DNA from: Armigeres subalbatus
Lineage: Eukaryota > Arthropoda > Insecta > Diptera > Culicidae
Direction of reading: 5' to 3'
Length of the DNA stretch: 64,000 nt
Assembly: GCF_024139115.2 (NCBI RefSeq)
Contig: NC_085141.1
Span: 398,066,042-398,130,041 of the forward strand
Made by a program: the position numbers and the translations under genes. This document shows positions 1-13,000 of the stretch, piece by piece. The notes under the pieces were generated by a model that searched no databases, was not told the DNA's origin, and worked only from the letters and a program-made list of their open reading frames with translations. How positions within the stretch are numbered: position 1 is the stretch's first letter; each line of letters begins with the position of its first letter.

Positions 1-1339
1 TGAGACATATGTTTCTTTGTGTCAGAAGAATTCGCGATGGACAGTCGTATGTAACTTTTTTTTCAGTGCGTTAGTGGAACGCTCGCATATTATGTACCCA
101 AAAGTTCACGAGAATTTTAATTTCATTGGGATTTTCTCATAATTACAAGCTGCTTATCGATACTTTTCGGCTACGGATCCGTTTTTGTTGTAATTGGTTG
201 TTTGTAAATACTGAGCTAAATTGATGTGTGTTTGAGAAAAGTAGAGACAGTAGTAATAGTTATGAATTGCAATTCAAATGAAATTGGATTATTGGACAAT
301 TACTTTCATTGCGATTTGAGACGCCATAATCCATAATATTTCGAAAGTGTTATCATGATTCCAGGAATATTATTCATGGTACTGTGCAATCCCCACCAGT
401 CGACAAAATGGATTACCGGTTATACACTACGTTCCCAAGAAGCAAGAACGACTGATAAGTAGCACGCCGGGCTTACACTCAGTGGATTTAAACTGTATTT
501 TTATTTCTCAACAACAAATCGTAACATTGATGCGTTACGCGAAAAATCGTGAATTATATTCATGGTGTATTTTCATAACATGAAAACACGATGGATTCAC
601 GAAATCATGAATCATTTTATCATTAGATTATGCAGCATAACGTCACAAATGAATTCGGTCCTTCTCGAATGAATTTTTTTGACAGTTCAGTTGTATTTTC
701 CACTGACTCCGACAAGGGTCGAGTTCGTGATTAATTGGCTGCTCCTGAGTTCAACAAGAAGTACTACCAATCTGTCACCATATTGAGGTTACATTCAGTC
801 GCTGCAGAACCTAATTCCGGGGAACGGATGTCTAGCCGTGTATGAGAGGTTGAATGATATGCGGCCTTCCGGTGGAAGATGCGTGCTCAGCAAGATCGTG
901 CAAAAGATGGATGGAATCGATTGCCGGTCTAGAAAATTTTGTTGAAATTTTTTCGACACCGCTGGGCATAAAACTATCATCGTGTTAACCTTTTAATATA
1001 CGAATGCAAAAATTAAAACCATTCGGACTATGCACTCAAAAGTAATGACCAAAATACTATTTTTTTATAATGCACGAGAAAGGCATCATCACCACTAGGT
1101 GGATTAATCTGGGTTCTTTTAAAAAAGCTGTCAAAAATCGAATTTGAAAATATTCGGAGGGAACCGAGAACTTGCTTGACAAAGTAGAATGTGTATACTT
1201 ATAAACGATTTTTGTTATGGAATTTGCGCTGTCAATTTTAGAATTTGAGGAGACTTGATCCCCATTCTATGATGTCTACGCAATAAATATGTTTTCGAGC
1301 AAACCCTTCAGCATATCTGTGAAATCCACAAAAAAATCT
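1..1339. other. AT-rich intergenic DNA
   Basis: I see no gene, RNA or recognisable mobile element here. The reading frames are short and show no family motif. Confidence 0.5.
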
Positions 1340-1349
1340 GAGAACAAAT

Positions 1350-1635
1350 CTCTTCTTCTTCTTCTTCTTCTTCTTATTGGCATTACATCCCCATACTGGG
1401 ACAGAGCCCTCGCTTCTTAGTGTTCATTAAGCACTTCCACAGTTATTCTGCGAGGTTTCTTAGCAGTTACCATTTTTGCATTCGTATATCATGGGGCTAA
1501 CACGATGATACTTTTATGACTAGAAGTCGAGGCAATTTCAAACCAAAATTGTCTAGACCATAGGAATCGAACCCAGCCACCCTCAGCATGGTCTTGCAGC
1601 CGCGCGTCTTACCGCACGGTTAAGGAGGGCCCCAG
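1350..1635 (-). mobile_element. tRNA-derived SINE (Feilai-like), full length
   Basis: Read on the minus strand, the element starts with a tRNA-like head. An A-box-like stretch lies near 1615-1630, and the B box GGTTCGATTCC is the complement of 1563-1573. It ends in a GAA-rich tail, seen as a TTC run at 1351-1377. A perfect 10-bp target duplication, GAGAACAAAT, flanks it at 1340-1349 and 1636-1645, so both ends are fixed by sequence. The same element recurs at 40555-40826, with a fragment at 59905-59972. The length (about 286 bp), the pol III boxes and the simple-repeat tail fit the Feilai family known from Aedes. The family name is my inference; the SINE call itself is firm. Confidence 0.88.
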
Positions 1636-1645
1636 GAGAACAAAT

Positions 1646-2509
1646 TTATATTTTTTTGAATTTTTGCGCCAAATTTTTGTATGGGTGACAAACGAGGGAT
1701 CAAGTATCTCCGTATTGAGGCAATAACTTAAAATCCAAATATTCTAAAATTATGAAGGAATGTTCACATTAGATGAAAATTGTTCAAATTTTGGATGCCC
1801 CCTAAAAAAATCTTCAGGAGGGTCCTTCAGAATAAATACGGTTGCCAATCCAAAAATTACCTCACCACACAACGATCATTACTGAAAAAAGGCGCCAGAA
1901 CAAAACTACTTCGATTCTAGGTAAAACAAGTCAAGCCTCCCCACCTTCCCCTACTTATTGTGTCTACATACATTACATAATTCGAAATAGCTTCACCAAA
2001 GCCTTCCTGTAAAAGAATTTTCTAGAGAAATTGAAGAATTTCTAATAAAATTCACAAAATTTTCAAATCTTAATTTCAAAAACATTTAGACAAACAAACA
2101 TAATAAATATTTTGTAGTTTTAAATGCATTTCCATGCACATAAATATTTGGAGCATGCAAATAAACACAACATTCAAACGATCTAACTGTTCTTTTGAAG
2201 TGAAATGATTTTAATTTGTGTTTCCCTGCAAAATTCAGTCAAATTCAACCGAATATAGAAGGTTATTTCGTTTGTTGTAATGTTTTGAAGTTTTGAATTA
2301 TTTTGTGAAAACTTGAGTTATTTTGCAAAAAAATAACTAGAACTCCTATTTGCAAGGTTTCAATACAATGAACGTTAGCTTTTTATATAGATCTTCTTTT
2401 TCTATGGGTTTACATTCTTGGAAGAAGGCTTCAAAACTGCTACTTGGTCTGCTTCCTTATTTAGTATGCTACTAGCAATTCCTCAGTTATTGATTTAAAA
2501 CTTTTCAAC
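1646..2509. other. AT-rich intergenic DNA
   Basis: No feature recognised. The sequence is AT-rich with scattered short A and T runs. Confidence 0.45.
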
Positions 2510-2695
2510 GCCCGCCATTGCATGAATGAGTATGTATCTCTCGTGACAAATGCAATGGATACACTTTGCCCAGGGTGCCGAGAATGTTTACCGCCCGAAA
2601 ACATCCTAAACCAGACCTAGAATCGAAAGCGTCATCTTCGGATTAGCATGCCTATGGCTTTGCTCGTAAGGCCAATTGGAGGCCCCTTATATACA
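2510..2695 (-). mobile_element. SINE of a second tRNA-derived family, decayed copy
   Basis: This copy aligns by eye with 44520-44710 and 53995-54265. All three contain a block reading like GGATACACTTTGCCCAGG, then a block with CCGAAAACATCCTAGACC, then a degenerate B box. Here the B box is damaged (TAGAATCGAAAGCG on the plus strand). On the minus strand the tRNA-like part comes first, so the SINE points left. I cannot name the family. No target duplication was found. Confidence 0.6.
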
Positions 2696-2742
2696 GATAC
2701 TGTATTCAAACAATATTATTAACAATATATTAAATTCATATT

Positions 2743-2952
2743 AGGGGAACGGGCACTTCATCCCATAGCTCCTATTTCCATCCAATCAGAAACAAAACAA
2801 TGAAAAGGAATTTGGTTTGTTTCTTATTTTTGATTTTTTCACCAGTGAGTACGCGTGTTAGCAAAAAGAAGCGACGGGATTGGTGCTGTATTTCTTTGTT
2901 TTGCGATGAGATGAATATATGTTCAATGAGATGAAAACGAAACAGTTCCCCT
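2743..2952. mobile_element. MITE with AGGGGAAC/GTTCCCCT ends, copy 1
   Basis: The ends are inverted: AGGGGAAC on the left and GTTCCCCT on the right, about 210 bp apart. The interior matches 14917-15135 along its whole length. Shared blocks include AATGAAAAGG followed by TTTGGTTTGTTT, GCAAAAAGAAGCGACG and GATGAGATGAATATATGTTCA. Two copies with the same ends in different places show that this is a mobile unit. It has no coding capacity. Confidence 0.75.
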
Positions 2953-2959
2953 ATATGAC

Positions 2960-5285
2960 AACTGACTTTATTAAATTCTCGTTTTTTTTTTTTCAATACA
3001 AAGGTAATGAAACCACGTTTTCCGTCTGAGTGATGATCACTTGTCCAAACAATGTCTAGACCTAGAGTAACTTTCTCACATGCCTATAGAACATTCCTAT
3101 TCGAATGTATAAACAGTCATTCAAACAATTTGTTGATCATTAGTGTACTGCTACAGTTATTGAGAGCTCAGTAGCTTATGCCAACTGTCGAGAAAATTAT
3201 CCATTTAAACTGATTGTATACCGACTTACAATGGCAGATGTTTGCATTGTTCGGATAACACAAATCAGTGTATTTTCATTCACTGCTTGCCCCAAATAGG
3301 TTCAAACACCACCCTTAACCTCCCCTAATGTCGATCTGATAATTTTGAAACTTACCATCGTTGGGTGATCGAACACACCGATCACTCCGATATCACAGAT
3401 AAGAACGCACAAAGCCCATAGCCAATTGCCAGCTGCTCATCGCTCGTGAGTCTGCATAATTTTCGCAGTTGCTAAATTTGTCTCACTGGTGGTATGCAAT
3501 TTGTTTTTTATTTACTGCTACACTGTACGGTTAGTAAGCGATCGGCGGGATTCAACAATTAACACTTATCACCGATCCATTATTTCAAAGTGTTTATTTG
3601 CCGAATATTCTATCCCGAATTTCCGATACTGGGCGAGCAACAACAGCGACGATCGCAGAATCCTTTGGCTCCTTCCAGGGCGTTCGCATACTGACCTTCG
3701 CTACAACGCGGCTGCTTAAATACTGAACAAAACTTCAACTGATGCGGGTACCTATTATAATAACACAGATGCCTCCGCCTGTTCTCCCAACCTTCCCGCC
3801 AATTCTGTGTTCACGCTAGTAAATGGGCCGAGCTAATTCTTGTCTACACCTCCGGGAGATCCGGAAGGCTGCCTCAATTAGTGTATTGGTAGGATGGTTC
3901 CACCGTCGCAGCCACTGATAACAAAGTTGTTCCTCAAACTAGGAGGATTCACCATTTAAAACACGTGAGTAATCACACTTTGTGCTGAAGAATGGCAATA
4001 AAATCTACGTCAAATCGGGGCTCTGCACGAACTGCCCGTCAGCGAGACAAGTGAGAGCACGTTTGAGAGTGAAGCGACGCGATCTTGACACTGGTGGTCA
4101 CTCTCCCCGAATAAGCGATTCAACGTTCAGGAGATCGAAAACAGAACGAGAACGAGGTAGAACGCATTGATAACGCCGGAGTTGCGATTCCGGGAACCTG
4201 TTCCCGGGCCGTAAACGTTGGGCTTGCCCTATTTACGCACTGTGATTATGAACGCGCGCGAGCCGAGAACTTACAGCGCGCGCGACGGGGCAAGGTCGAA
4301 GAAAATGCAATGCTGCGTTGCTGTTGGTAGCGCGCGGCTTGATATGCATACTATCAATAAATAATGGTTCAACAACGCAACAGGTTGCAATGCCGCCACT
4401 TGACCGCCGTGAGAGCTGAATGCGATGCGACAGGAACAATGAGTTTTTGGACGGTAGGTATTTTGAACCGCGTGAGCTTGCAATGCAGTCAAGGCAGCAG
4501 CTGATCGACCGGTGATCACTCGAGGGCAGAGATTCGGTGTGGATAGCAACTGAGCTTTGCAGCGTTCTATGCATTAATTTGCGGGTGCGTGGGCTGTGCT
4601 GATATTAAAGATGCAGCTCACAAATTCCTATCCAAATGCTAATTCTGTGTAAATACTTGGATTAAACTTGTTATTCAGCATTATTATATTGCGATTAGGC
4701 GAGGTCAGTGGTTATTATTTTTTTTATATGAGTGTTTTCGTGGAAAATTAAACAATTCCCAAACTGCAATTTATTCTTCGATTCACTTCCATTTTCAAAT
4801 ATTTGTATCATCAGATATGCATTTCGTGTCCTACTCAAAAATTGACATGTGCGCCCCACCAAGACTCAAAATAAGTCCGCGCCATATGACATTTGATAAA
4901 AGAGCATTTTTATTAGTAAGTTAATCTTATCGGAAATATGTACATATTTTCAGTCAAATTCATATAACATTTATTTACTTCCAAATATGCCGAAATAATT
5001 GCATGGCTACTCGTAACTGTAACTAGCCTTGAGCTGATTTTGATATACAAGTATGCTCGGCGAACATAAAAATATTTTCTTTAAGACTGCGTCATATTTC
5101 CAGAATTGAACACAGTTGAACAGTTGAATAATTTCCAAATAATGCTTCTCACACAAATAAAAAAAAATACTTTTTAGAATTTGTTTTTGATAGATGTCTT
5201 ATCGGGCTTATTGAAAGCATCTGCGATTTTTATGACCGGTTGATTTTTAATTTTCGAACTATAACTTTTAACGCAGCCTAAAATC
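2960..5285. other. Unique DNA, GC-richer at about 3360-4620
   Basis: No repeat family or protein motif recognised. The part from about 3360 to 4620 is richer in G and C than its surroundings and has little obvious repetition. It could hold host regulatory DNA or a non-coding first exon, but no splice or start signal settles this. From about 4620 to 5285 it is AT-rich with nothing to report. Confidence 0.35.
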
Positions 5286-5291
5286 CCAAAT

Positions 5292-5370
5292 GCAATTCAG
5301 CGGAACGGCAACGAAAACGAAAAATTTGACTGTCAAATCTACTGTTTCCGTCACCGTTCCGCTGTATTGC
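5292..5370. mobile_element. Short foldback MITE
   Basis: The arms GCAATTCAGCGGAACGG and CCGTTCCGCTGTATTGC are imperfect inverted repeats about 80 bp apart. Similar GGTAACGG-rich arms occur at 50096-50220, so this probably belongs to a family of tiny foldback elements. No target duplication is clear. Confidence 0.55.
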
Positions 5371-5379
5371 GTGGGGGCC

Positions 5380-6178
5380 TTCAAGAATCTATTGTTTTTT
5401 CAAAAATTTCAAGAATTGCTCCTATAAAACTGTTTTTCAGGATCTAGTTACAGAAATCCTTTGAGACGTGTTCCAAGATTTTTTTAAGAACTCTTTTGAA
5501 TAATCCCAGAAAAAAAACCGTCGTGAGTTCCAGCTGAAGGAATATATCGGAGCAGTTCCTGGAGAATTTTTTGAGTATACCTTCAGTAATTCCTGAACAT
5601 CAAAATAAATTTCCGAAACAATTTTCAGAGAAATTTCTTGGGAAATCTATAGAGGGATTTATATGAGTTTTCTTGATGTAATTTCCACGGAAACTCCTGG
5701 TGGAATTCGAAGAAGAGACCGCAGTAGAAGTTAAGGAAGAATTTCCATGGGCGAAATATGAATGCAATACCAGGAAAAAAAATTGGGAGACTTCTGGAAG
5801 GAATTTATAGCTTATGTGAAAATTGCCGGGAGAATTTCAAGTATACACACTCAAAATTCGGTCATTCATTTTATTGAAAAGATCAGTGATCTGAAAATTT
5901 ACAGATCTTTCGTTAATACATATTTTGCAAGTTAATTGGAAACTGTACATAAAATTACTGAATTTCGGTGATTTTTTAATAATTTACAGAAAACTGTGAA
6001 AAATTTTACCGATGAAAATGTAGAAAAAACTGTATCACCTATTTCGGTTCAATACAAAGCTGAAAAATCGATAAACACGTTTGCGTTTCGAAAAATCATG
6101 GAGGGAACTGAATTTGAAAGTGAATTTCGAAAATCCCGCACTCAATGACATTGTCTGTTCGAAATTACCTGAATGCAG
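5380..6178. other. AT-rich intergenic DNA
   Basis: No gene or element recognised. There are loose runs of GGAATTTCTGG-like words, which may be distant echoes of the satellite that starts at 6.4 kb. Confidence 0.4.
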
Positions 6179-6180
6179 TA

Positions 6181-6388
6181 GCAAATTTTCAAAACAACTT
6201 ATCTGCTTTTGTAAACATAGATTCAAACGTCGATTTGACGAATCTGATAGCACTCTCCCTCAAACCAACACTATCAATACGTAGTGAAGGCTTCTGCTAC
6301 CTGTTGATGGTGTTGGTGCTATCAGACTCGTCAAATCGACGTATAAATCTTTGTTTACAAAAGCAGATAAGTCGTTTTGAACATTTGG
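6181..6388. mobile_element. Palindromic MITE with TA target duplication
   Basis: The left arm contains AACTTATCTGCTTTTGTAAA and the right arm its complement TTTACAAAAGCAGATAAGT. The arms then continue inward through TCGATTTGACGA and TCGTCAAATCGA. Almost the whole 208 bp folds back on itself. TA occurs on both sides (6179-6180 and 6389-6390), as for Tc1/mariner-type MITEs. The right half recurs at 10008-10060 and a worn copy lies at 25190-25325. Confidence 0.8.
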
Positions 6389-6399
6389 TATTGAATTAA

Positions 6400-9300
6400 C
6401 CGAGGGATTTCCGGAAGAACTCCCTGTGGGTCTACCGAAGGAATTCCTGAAGAAACGTCCGAAGAAATTTTGGAATAAATTCCCTGAAACATTTTAATGG
6501 AACTTTTGTAGGAATTCCGGGAATAATACTCCGAGGAATTCCTGGCGAAGCTTCCCGAAGAATTCCTGGGGTGACATCAACTATTTTTTGGTGGAACCGT
6601 CGGAAGAACTCCTGGAAGAAATTTCGAAGGAATTTTTGCAAGAAATCCTGAAGGAAATCATCGAGCACATCCAGGAGGAATTCTTTCGGAACTTCCGGAG
6701 GAATTTATGATGAACTCCCGAAGAAACTTTAGGAGAAACTCTTAGAGGAATTTCGGAAGAAACTCTTGAAGAAGCTTTCTAAGAAATTTCTGGATGAATT
6801 TGAATGTAATTTGTTAGGTGTAATTCCTGGAGGAACTTCCGAAGGAATTACTGGAGGAACTTCCGAAGGAATTACTGGAGGAACTTCCCTAGGAATTCCT
6901 GGAGGAACTTCCGGAGGAATTCCTGGAGGAACTTCCGGATGAATTCCTGGAGGAACTTCCGGAGGAATTCCTGGAGGAGCTTCCGGAGGAATTCCTGGAG
7001 GAGCTTCTGGAGGAATTCCTGGAGGAGCTTCCGGAGGAATTCCTGGAAGAATTTCCAGAGGAATTCCTGGAGGAACTTCCGGAGGAATTCCTGGAGGAAT
7101 TCGTGGAGGAACTTCCGGAGGAATATCTGGCGGAACTTCCAGAGGAATTCCTGGTGGAACTTCCGGAGGAACTCCTGGAGGAACTTCCGGAGGAATTCCT
7201 GGAGGAACTTCCGGAGGAATTCCTGGAGGAACTTCCGGAGGAATTCCTGTAAGGAACTTTCGGAGAAATTCCTGGAGCAACTTCCGGAGGGAATTCCTGG
7301 AGGAACTTCGGAGGAATTCCTGGAGGAACTTCGGAGGAATTCCTGGAGGAACTTCCGGAGGAATTCCTGGAGGAACTTCGGAGGAATTCCTGGAAGGAAC
7401 TTCCGGAGGGAATTCCTGGAGGAACTTCCGGAGGAATTTCTGGAGGAACTTTCGGAGGAATTCCTGGAGAAACTTCCGGAGGAATCCCTGGAGGAACTTC
7501 CTTAGGAATTCCGGAGGGAACTGCCGGAGGAATTCCTGGAGGAACTTCCGGAGGAATTCCTGGAGGAACTTCCGGAGGAATTCCTGGAGGAACTTCCGGA
7601 GGAATTCCTGGAGGAACTTCCGGAGGAATTCCTGGAGGAACTTCCGGAGGAATTCCTGGAGGAACTTCGGAGGAATTCCCGGAGGAACCTCCGGAGAAAT
7701 TCCTAGAGGGACTTCTAGAGGAATTCCTGGAGGAACCTTCGGAGGAATCCCTGGAAGAATTTCCTTAGGAATCGCTGGAAGAACCTTCGGAGGAATTCCT
7801 GGAGGAACTTCGGAGGAATTCCTGGAGGAACTTCGGAGGAATTCCTGGAGGAACTTCCGGAGGAATTCCAGGAGGAAATTCCGGAGGAATTCCTGGTGGA
7901 ACTTCGGGGAAAATTCCTGGAGGAACTTTCGGAGGAATTTCTGGAGGAACTTCCGGAGGAATTCCTGGAGGAACTTCCGGAGGAATTCCTGGAGGAACTT
8001 CCGGAGGAATTCCTGGAGGAACTTCCGGAGGAATTCCTGGAGGAACTTCCGGAGGAATTCCTGGAGGAACTTCCGGAGGAATTCCTGGAGGAACTTGCGG
8101 AGGGATTCCTGGAGGGAACTTGCGGATGAATTCCTCGAGAACTTACGGAGGAATTCCTGGATGAACTTCTGGAGGAATTCCTGGAGGAACTTCCGGAGGA
8201 ATTCCTGGAGGAATTTCCGGAGGAATTCCTGGAGGAGCTTCCGGATGAATTCCTGGAGAACTTCCGGAGGAATTCCTGGAGGAACTTCCGGAGGAATTCC
8301 TGGAGGAACTTCCGGAGGAATTCCTGGAGGAACTTCCGGAGGAATTCCTGGAGGAACTTCCTGAGGAATTCCTGGAGGAACTTCCGGAGGAATTCCTGGA
8401 GGAACTTCGGAGGAATTCCTGGAAGAACTTCGGAGGAATTCCTGGAGGAACTGCCGGAGGAATTCCTGGAGAAATTCCCGGAGGAATTCCTGGAGGAACT
8501 TCCGGAAGGAATCGAAGGAAGGAACTTCCGGAAGAATTCCTGGTGGAACTTCCGGAGGAATTCCTGGAGGAACTTCGGAGGAATTCCTGGAAGGAACTTC
8601 CGGAGGAATTCTGGAGGAACTTCGGAGGAATTCCTAGAGGAACTTCGGAGAGAATTCCTAGAGGAACTTCCGGAGGAACTCCTAGAGGAACTTCCGGAGG
8701 AATTCCTAGAGGAACTTCGGAGGAATTCCTAGAGGAACTTCCGGAGGAATTCTAGAGGAACTTCGGAGGAATTCCTAGAGGAACTTCAGGAGGAATTCCT
8801 GAAGGAACTTCCGGAGGAATTCCTGGAGGAACTTCCGGAGGAATTCCTGGAGGAACTTCCGGAGGAATTCCTGGAGGAACTTCCGGAGGAACTTCCGGAG
8901 GAATTCCTGGAGGAACTTCCGGAGGAATTCCTGGAGGAACTTCCGGAGGTATTCCTTGAGGAACTTCCGGACGGATTTCTGGAGGAACTTCCGGAGGAAT
9001 TCCTGGAGGAACTTCCGGAGGAATTCTTGGAGGAACTTCCGGAGGAATTCCTGGAGGAACTTCCGAAGGAATTCCTAGAGGAACTTTCGGAGGAATTACA
9101 GGAAAAACTTCCGGATTAACTTCCGGGAAAATTCCTGGAGAAACTTGCGGGAAAATTCCTGGAGGAACTTTCGGGAAAATTTCTGCAGGAACTTGCGGAA
9201 GAATCCCTGGAGGAACTTTCGGAGGAGTTCCTGGAGGAACTTCTGGAGGAATTCCTGGAAGGAACTTCCGGAGAAATTCATGGATGAACTTTCCGAAAGA

Positions 9301-9677
9301 ATTCTTGGAAGAACTTCCGATGGAATTCCTGGAGCAACTTCGGAGGAAATCCTGTAAGAACTTCCAGAGGAAATCCTGTAAGAACTTCAGACGAAGTCCT
9401 GTAGGATCTCCGGAGGAACTTCCAGAGGAATTCCTGGAGGAACTTCCAGAGGAATTCCTGAAGGAACTTCCGGAGGAACACCGGAAGGAACTTCCGGAGG
9501 AATACCTGAAGGAACTTCAGGAGGAATTTTCTGAGGAATTTCTGGAGGAATTTTCGGAGGAATTTTCGGAGGAATTTTCGGAGGAATTCCTGCACGAACT
9601 TTCGGAGGAATTCCTGCAGAAACTTCCGGAGGAGCTTCGTAGAGTACTTTCAGTGGAATATCTGGAAGTATGACCAT
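6400..9677. repeat. 24-bp satellite array, copy 1
   Basis: The unit is close to GGAGGAATTCCT plus GGAGGAACTTCC, that is two diverged 12-bp halves, and it carries an EcoRI site (GAATTC) in nearly every unit. The core (about 6830-9060) is very regular. The edges (6400-6830 and 9060-9677) are more diverged. Single-base gaps (CTTCGG for CTTCCGG) create 23-bp units that shift the reading phase. Because 24 is a multiple of three and the unit has no stop codon, several frames stay open on both strands and look like EEFLEELP or PPGIPPEV repeats. I see no start context, codon bias or splice site that would make these real proteins. Confidence 0.92.
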
Positions 9678-10007
9678 ACACGGCAAAAAATCAACACGCT
9701 CAATTTAACTGTTCCATCTATTGAATGATCAACTTTAAAATCACTATTATTGAAAATGATATTCCTTTGATTTTGAAGTGGTGTCACACCTTTCACGAGT
9801 GTGTTGAATGCAGACAATTCCATAACATCAACACTGTTGATCAAAGTGCTACTCACTGGATGTTGAAATGATTAGCACTTCGATCAACACCAATAATGTC
9901 TCCACTAGAATTGAAAGTGCTATGCTATTGAATTCACAGGTTCAAGGCTATTGATTTAAGAGTGGAGCGATATTGGTGTTGTTCTAAAAATAGATGACAA
10001 TAGATGA
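9678..10007. other. Spacer between the two satellite arrays
   Basis: About 330 bp of non-satellite DNA. It contains several copies of TCAACAC or its complement, including the small hairpin ATCAACACTGTTGAT near 9827-9841. It may be the remnant of a MITE, but no matching ends were found. Confidence 0.45.
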
Positions 10008-10060
10008 CAAATCAACGTATAAATCTTTGTTTACAAAAGCAGATAAGTCGTTTTGAACAT
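10008..10060. mobile_element. Right half of the 6.2-kb MITE, duplicated
   Basis: The sequence from about AACGTATAAATC onward is the same as the right arm at 6340-6390. The left arm is absent. The copy continues without a break into the same DNA that follows the MITE at 6390, so it arrived as part of a segmental duplication and not by transposition. Confidence 0.8.
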
Positions 10061-13000
10061 TTGGTATTGAATTAACCGAGGGATTTCCGGAAGAACTCCC
10101 TGTGGGTCTACCGAAGGAATTCCTGAAGAAACGTCCGAAGAAATTTTGGAATAAATTCCCTGAAACATTTTAATGGAACTTTTGTAGGAATTCCGGGAAT
10201 AATACTCCGAGGAATTCCTGGCGAAGCTTCGAAAGAATTCCTGGGGTGACATCAACTATTTTTGGTGGAACAAATCGGAAGAACTCCTGGAAGAAATTTC
10301 GAAGGAATTTTGCAAGAAATCCTGAAAATCATCGAGGACATCAGGAGGAATTCTTTCGGAACTTCGGAGAATTTATGATGAACTCGAAGAAACTTTAGGA
10401 GAAACTCTTAGAGGAATTTCGGAAGAAACTCTTGAAGAAGCTTTCTAAGAAATTTCTGGATGAATTTGAATGTGTAATTCCTGGAGGAACGAAGAATTCC
10501 TGGAGGAACTTCCGAAGGAATTACTGGAGGAACTTCCAGAGGAATTCCTGGATGAACTTGCGGAGGAATTTCTGGACGAACTTCCGCAGGAATTCCTGGA
10601 GGAACTTCCGCAGGAATTCCTGGAGGAACTTCGGAGGAATTCCTGGAGGAACTTCCGGAGGAATTCCTGGAGGAACTTCGGAGGAATTCCTGGAGGAACT
10701 TCGGAGGAATTCCTGGAGGAACTTCCGGAGGAATTCCTGGAGGAACTTCGGAGGAATTCCTGGAGGAACTTCCGGAGGGAATTCCTGGAGGAACTTCCGG
10801 AGGAATTCCTGGAGGAACTTCGGAGGAATTCTTGAGGAACTTCCGGAGGAATTCCTGGAGGAACTTCGGAGGAATTCCTGGAGAAACTTCGGAGGAATTC
10901 CTGGAGGAACTTCCGGAGGAATTCCTGGAGGAACTTCCGGAGGAATTCCTGGAGGAACTTCCGGAGGAATTCCTGGAAGGAACTTCGGAGGAATTCCTGG
11001 AGAACTTCGGAGGAATTCCTGGAGGAACTTCGGAGGAACTTCCTGGAACCGGAGGAATTCCTGGAGGAACTTCTGAAGGAATTCCTGGAGCAGCTTCGTT
11101 AGGAATTCCTGGAGGAACTTCGGAGGAATTCCTGGAGGAACTTCCGGAGGAATTCCTGGAGGAACTTCGGAGGAATTCCTGGAGGAACTTCCGGAGAATT
11201 CCTGGAGGAACTTCCGGAGGAATTCCTGGAGGAACTTATGAGGAATTACTGGAGGAACTTGCGGAGGAATTCCTGGAGGAACTTCCGGAGGAATTCCTGG
11301 AAGAACTTCCGGAGGCATTCCTGGAGGAACTTCCGGAGGAATTCCTGGAGAACTTCCGGAGAATTCCTGGAGGAACTCGGAGGAACTTCCGGAGGAATTC
11401 CTGGAGGAACTTCCGGAGGAATTCCAGGAGGAACTTCCGGAGGAATTCCTGGAGGAACTTCTGGAGGATTACCTGGAGGAACTTACGAAGGAATTGCTGG
11501 ACGAACTTCCGGAGGAATTCCTTGAGGAACTTCTGGTGGAATTCCTGGAGGAACTTTCGGAGGAATTCCTGGAGGAACTTCCGGAGGAATTCCTGGAGGA
11601 ACTTCCGGAGGAATTCCTGGAGGAACTTCCGGAGGAACTTCCGGAGGAATTACTGGAGGAACTTCCGGAGGAATTACTGAAGGAACTTCCGTAGGAATTC
11701 CTGGTGGAACTTCGGAGGAATTCCTGGAGGAACTTCGGAGGAATTCCTGGAGGAACTTCCGGAGGAATTCCTGGAGGAACTTCGGAGGAATTCCTGGAGG
11801 AGCTTACGGAGGAATTCCTGGAGGAACTTCCAGAGGAATTATTGGAGCAACTTCCGGAGGAATTCATGGAGGAACTTCTGGAGGAATTCCCGAAAGAACT
11901 TCTGGAGAAACTTCCGAAGGAATTCCTGGATGAACTTCCGGAGGAATTCATGGATGAACTTCCGGCGGAATTCCTAGAGGAACTTCCGGAGAAATTTCTG
12001 GGGGAACTTCCCAAGGAATTCCTGGTGAATCTTCCGGAGGAATTCCTGGAGAAACTACCGGTGGAACTACTGAAGGATCTTCCGGAGGAATTCCAGGAGG
12101 AACTTCCGGAGGAATTCCTGGAGGAACTTCCGGTGGAATTCCTGGAGGAATTCCGGAGGGAATTCCTAGAGGAACTTCCGGAGGAACTCCTAGAGGAACT
12201 TCGGAGGAATTCCTGGAGGAACTTCCGGAGGAATTCCTGGAGGAACTTCCGGAGGAATTCCTAGAGGAACTTCCGGAGGAATTCCTAGAGGAACTTCCGG
12301 AGGAATTCCTAGAGGAACTTCCGGAGGAATTCCTAGAGGAACTTCCGGAGGAATTCCTAGAGGAACTTCCGGAGGAATTCCTAGAGGAACTTCCGGAGGA
12401 ACAGGAAAAACTTCCGGATTAACTTCCGGGAGAAATTCCTGGAGAAACTTGCGGGAAAATTCCTGGAGGAACTTTCGGGAAAATTTCTGGAGGAACTTGC
12501 GGAAGAATCCCTGGAGGAACTTTCGGAGGAGTTCCTGGAGGAACTTCTGGAGGAATTCTTGGAGGAACTTCCAGAGAAATTCATGGATGAACTTTCGAAA
12601 GAATTCTTGGAAGAACTTCCGATGGAATTCCTGGAGCAACTTCCGGAGGAAATCCTGTAGGAACTTCCAGAGGAAATCCTGTAGGAACTTCCAGAGGAAA
12701 TCCTGTAGGAACTTCCAGACGAAGTCCTGTAGGATCTCCCGGAGGAACTTCCAGAGGAATTCCCGGAGGAACTTCCAGAGGAATTCCTGGAGGAACGTCC
12801 AGAGGAATTCCTGGAGGAACTTCCGGAGGAACACCTGAAGAAACTTCCGGAGGAATACCTGAAGGAGCTTCTGGAGGAATTTTCTGAAGAATTTCTGGAG
12901 GAATTTTCGGAGGAATTCCTGCACGAACTTTCGGAGGAATTCCTGCAGAAACTTCCGGAGGAGCTTCGTAGAGTACTTTCAGTGGAATATCTGGAAGTAT

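Noticed and set aside
4233..4574. Overlapping minus-strand frames of 92-113 codons
   Set aside because: Two frames are open at once in GC-rich DNA, with no motif and no splice signals.
6432..12924. Long frames such as [16 protein letters not shown] and RNSWRNF repeats on both strands
   Set aside because: They follow from a stop-free 24-bp unit. Several frames are open at once, there is no splice or start context, and frames switch at 23-bp units.
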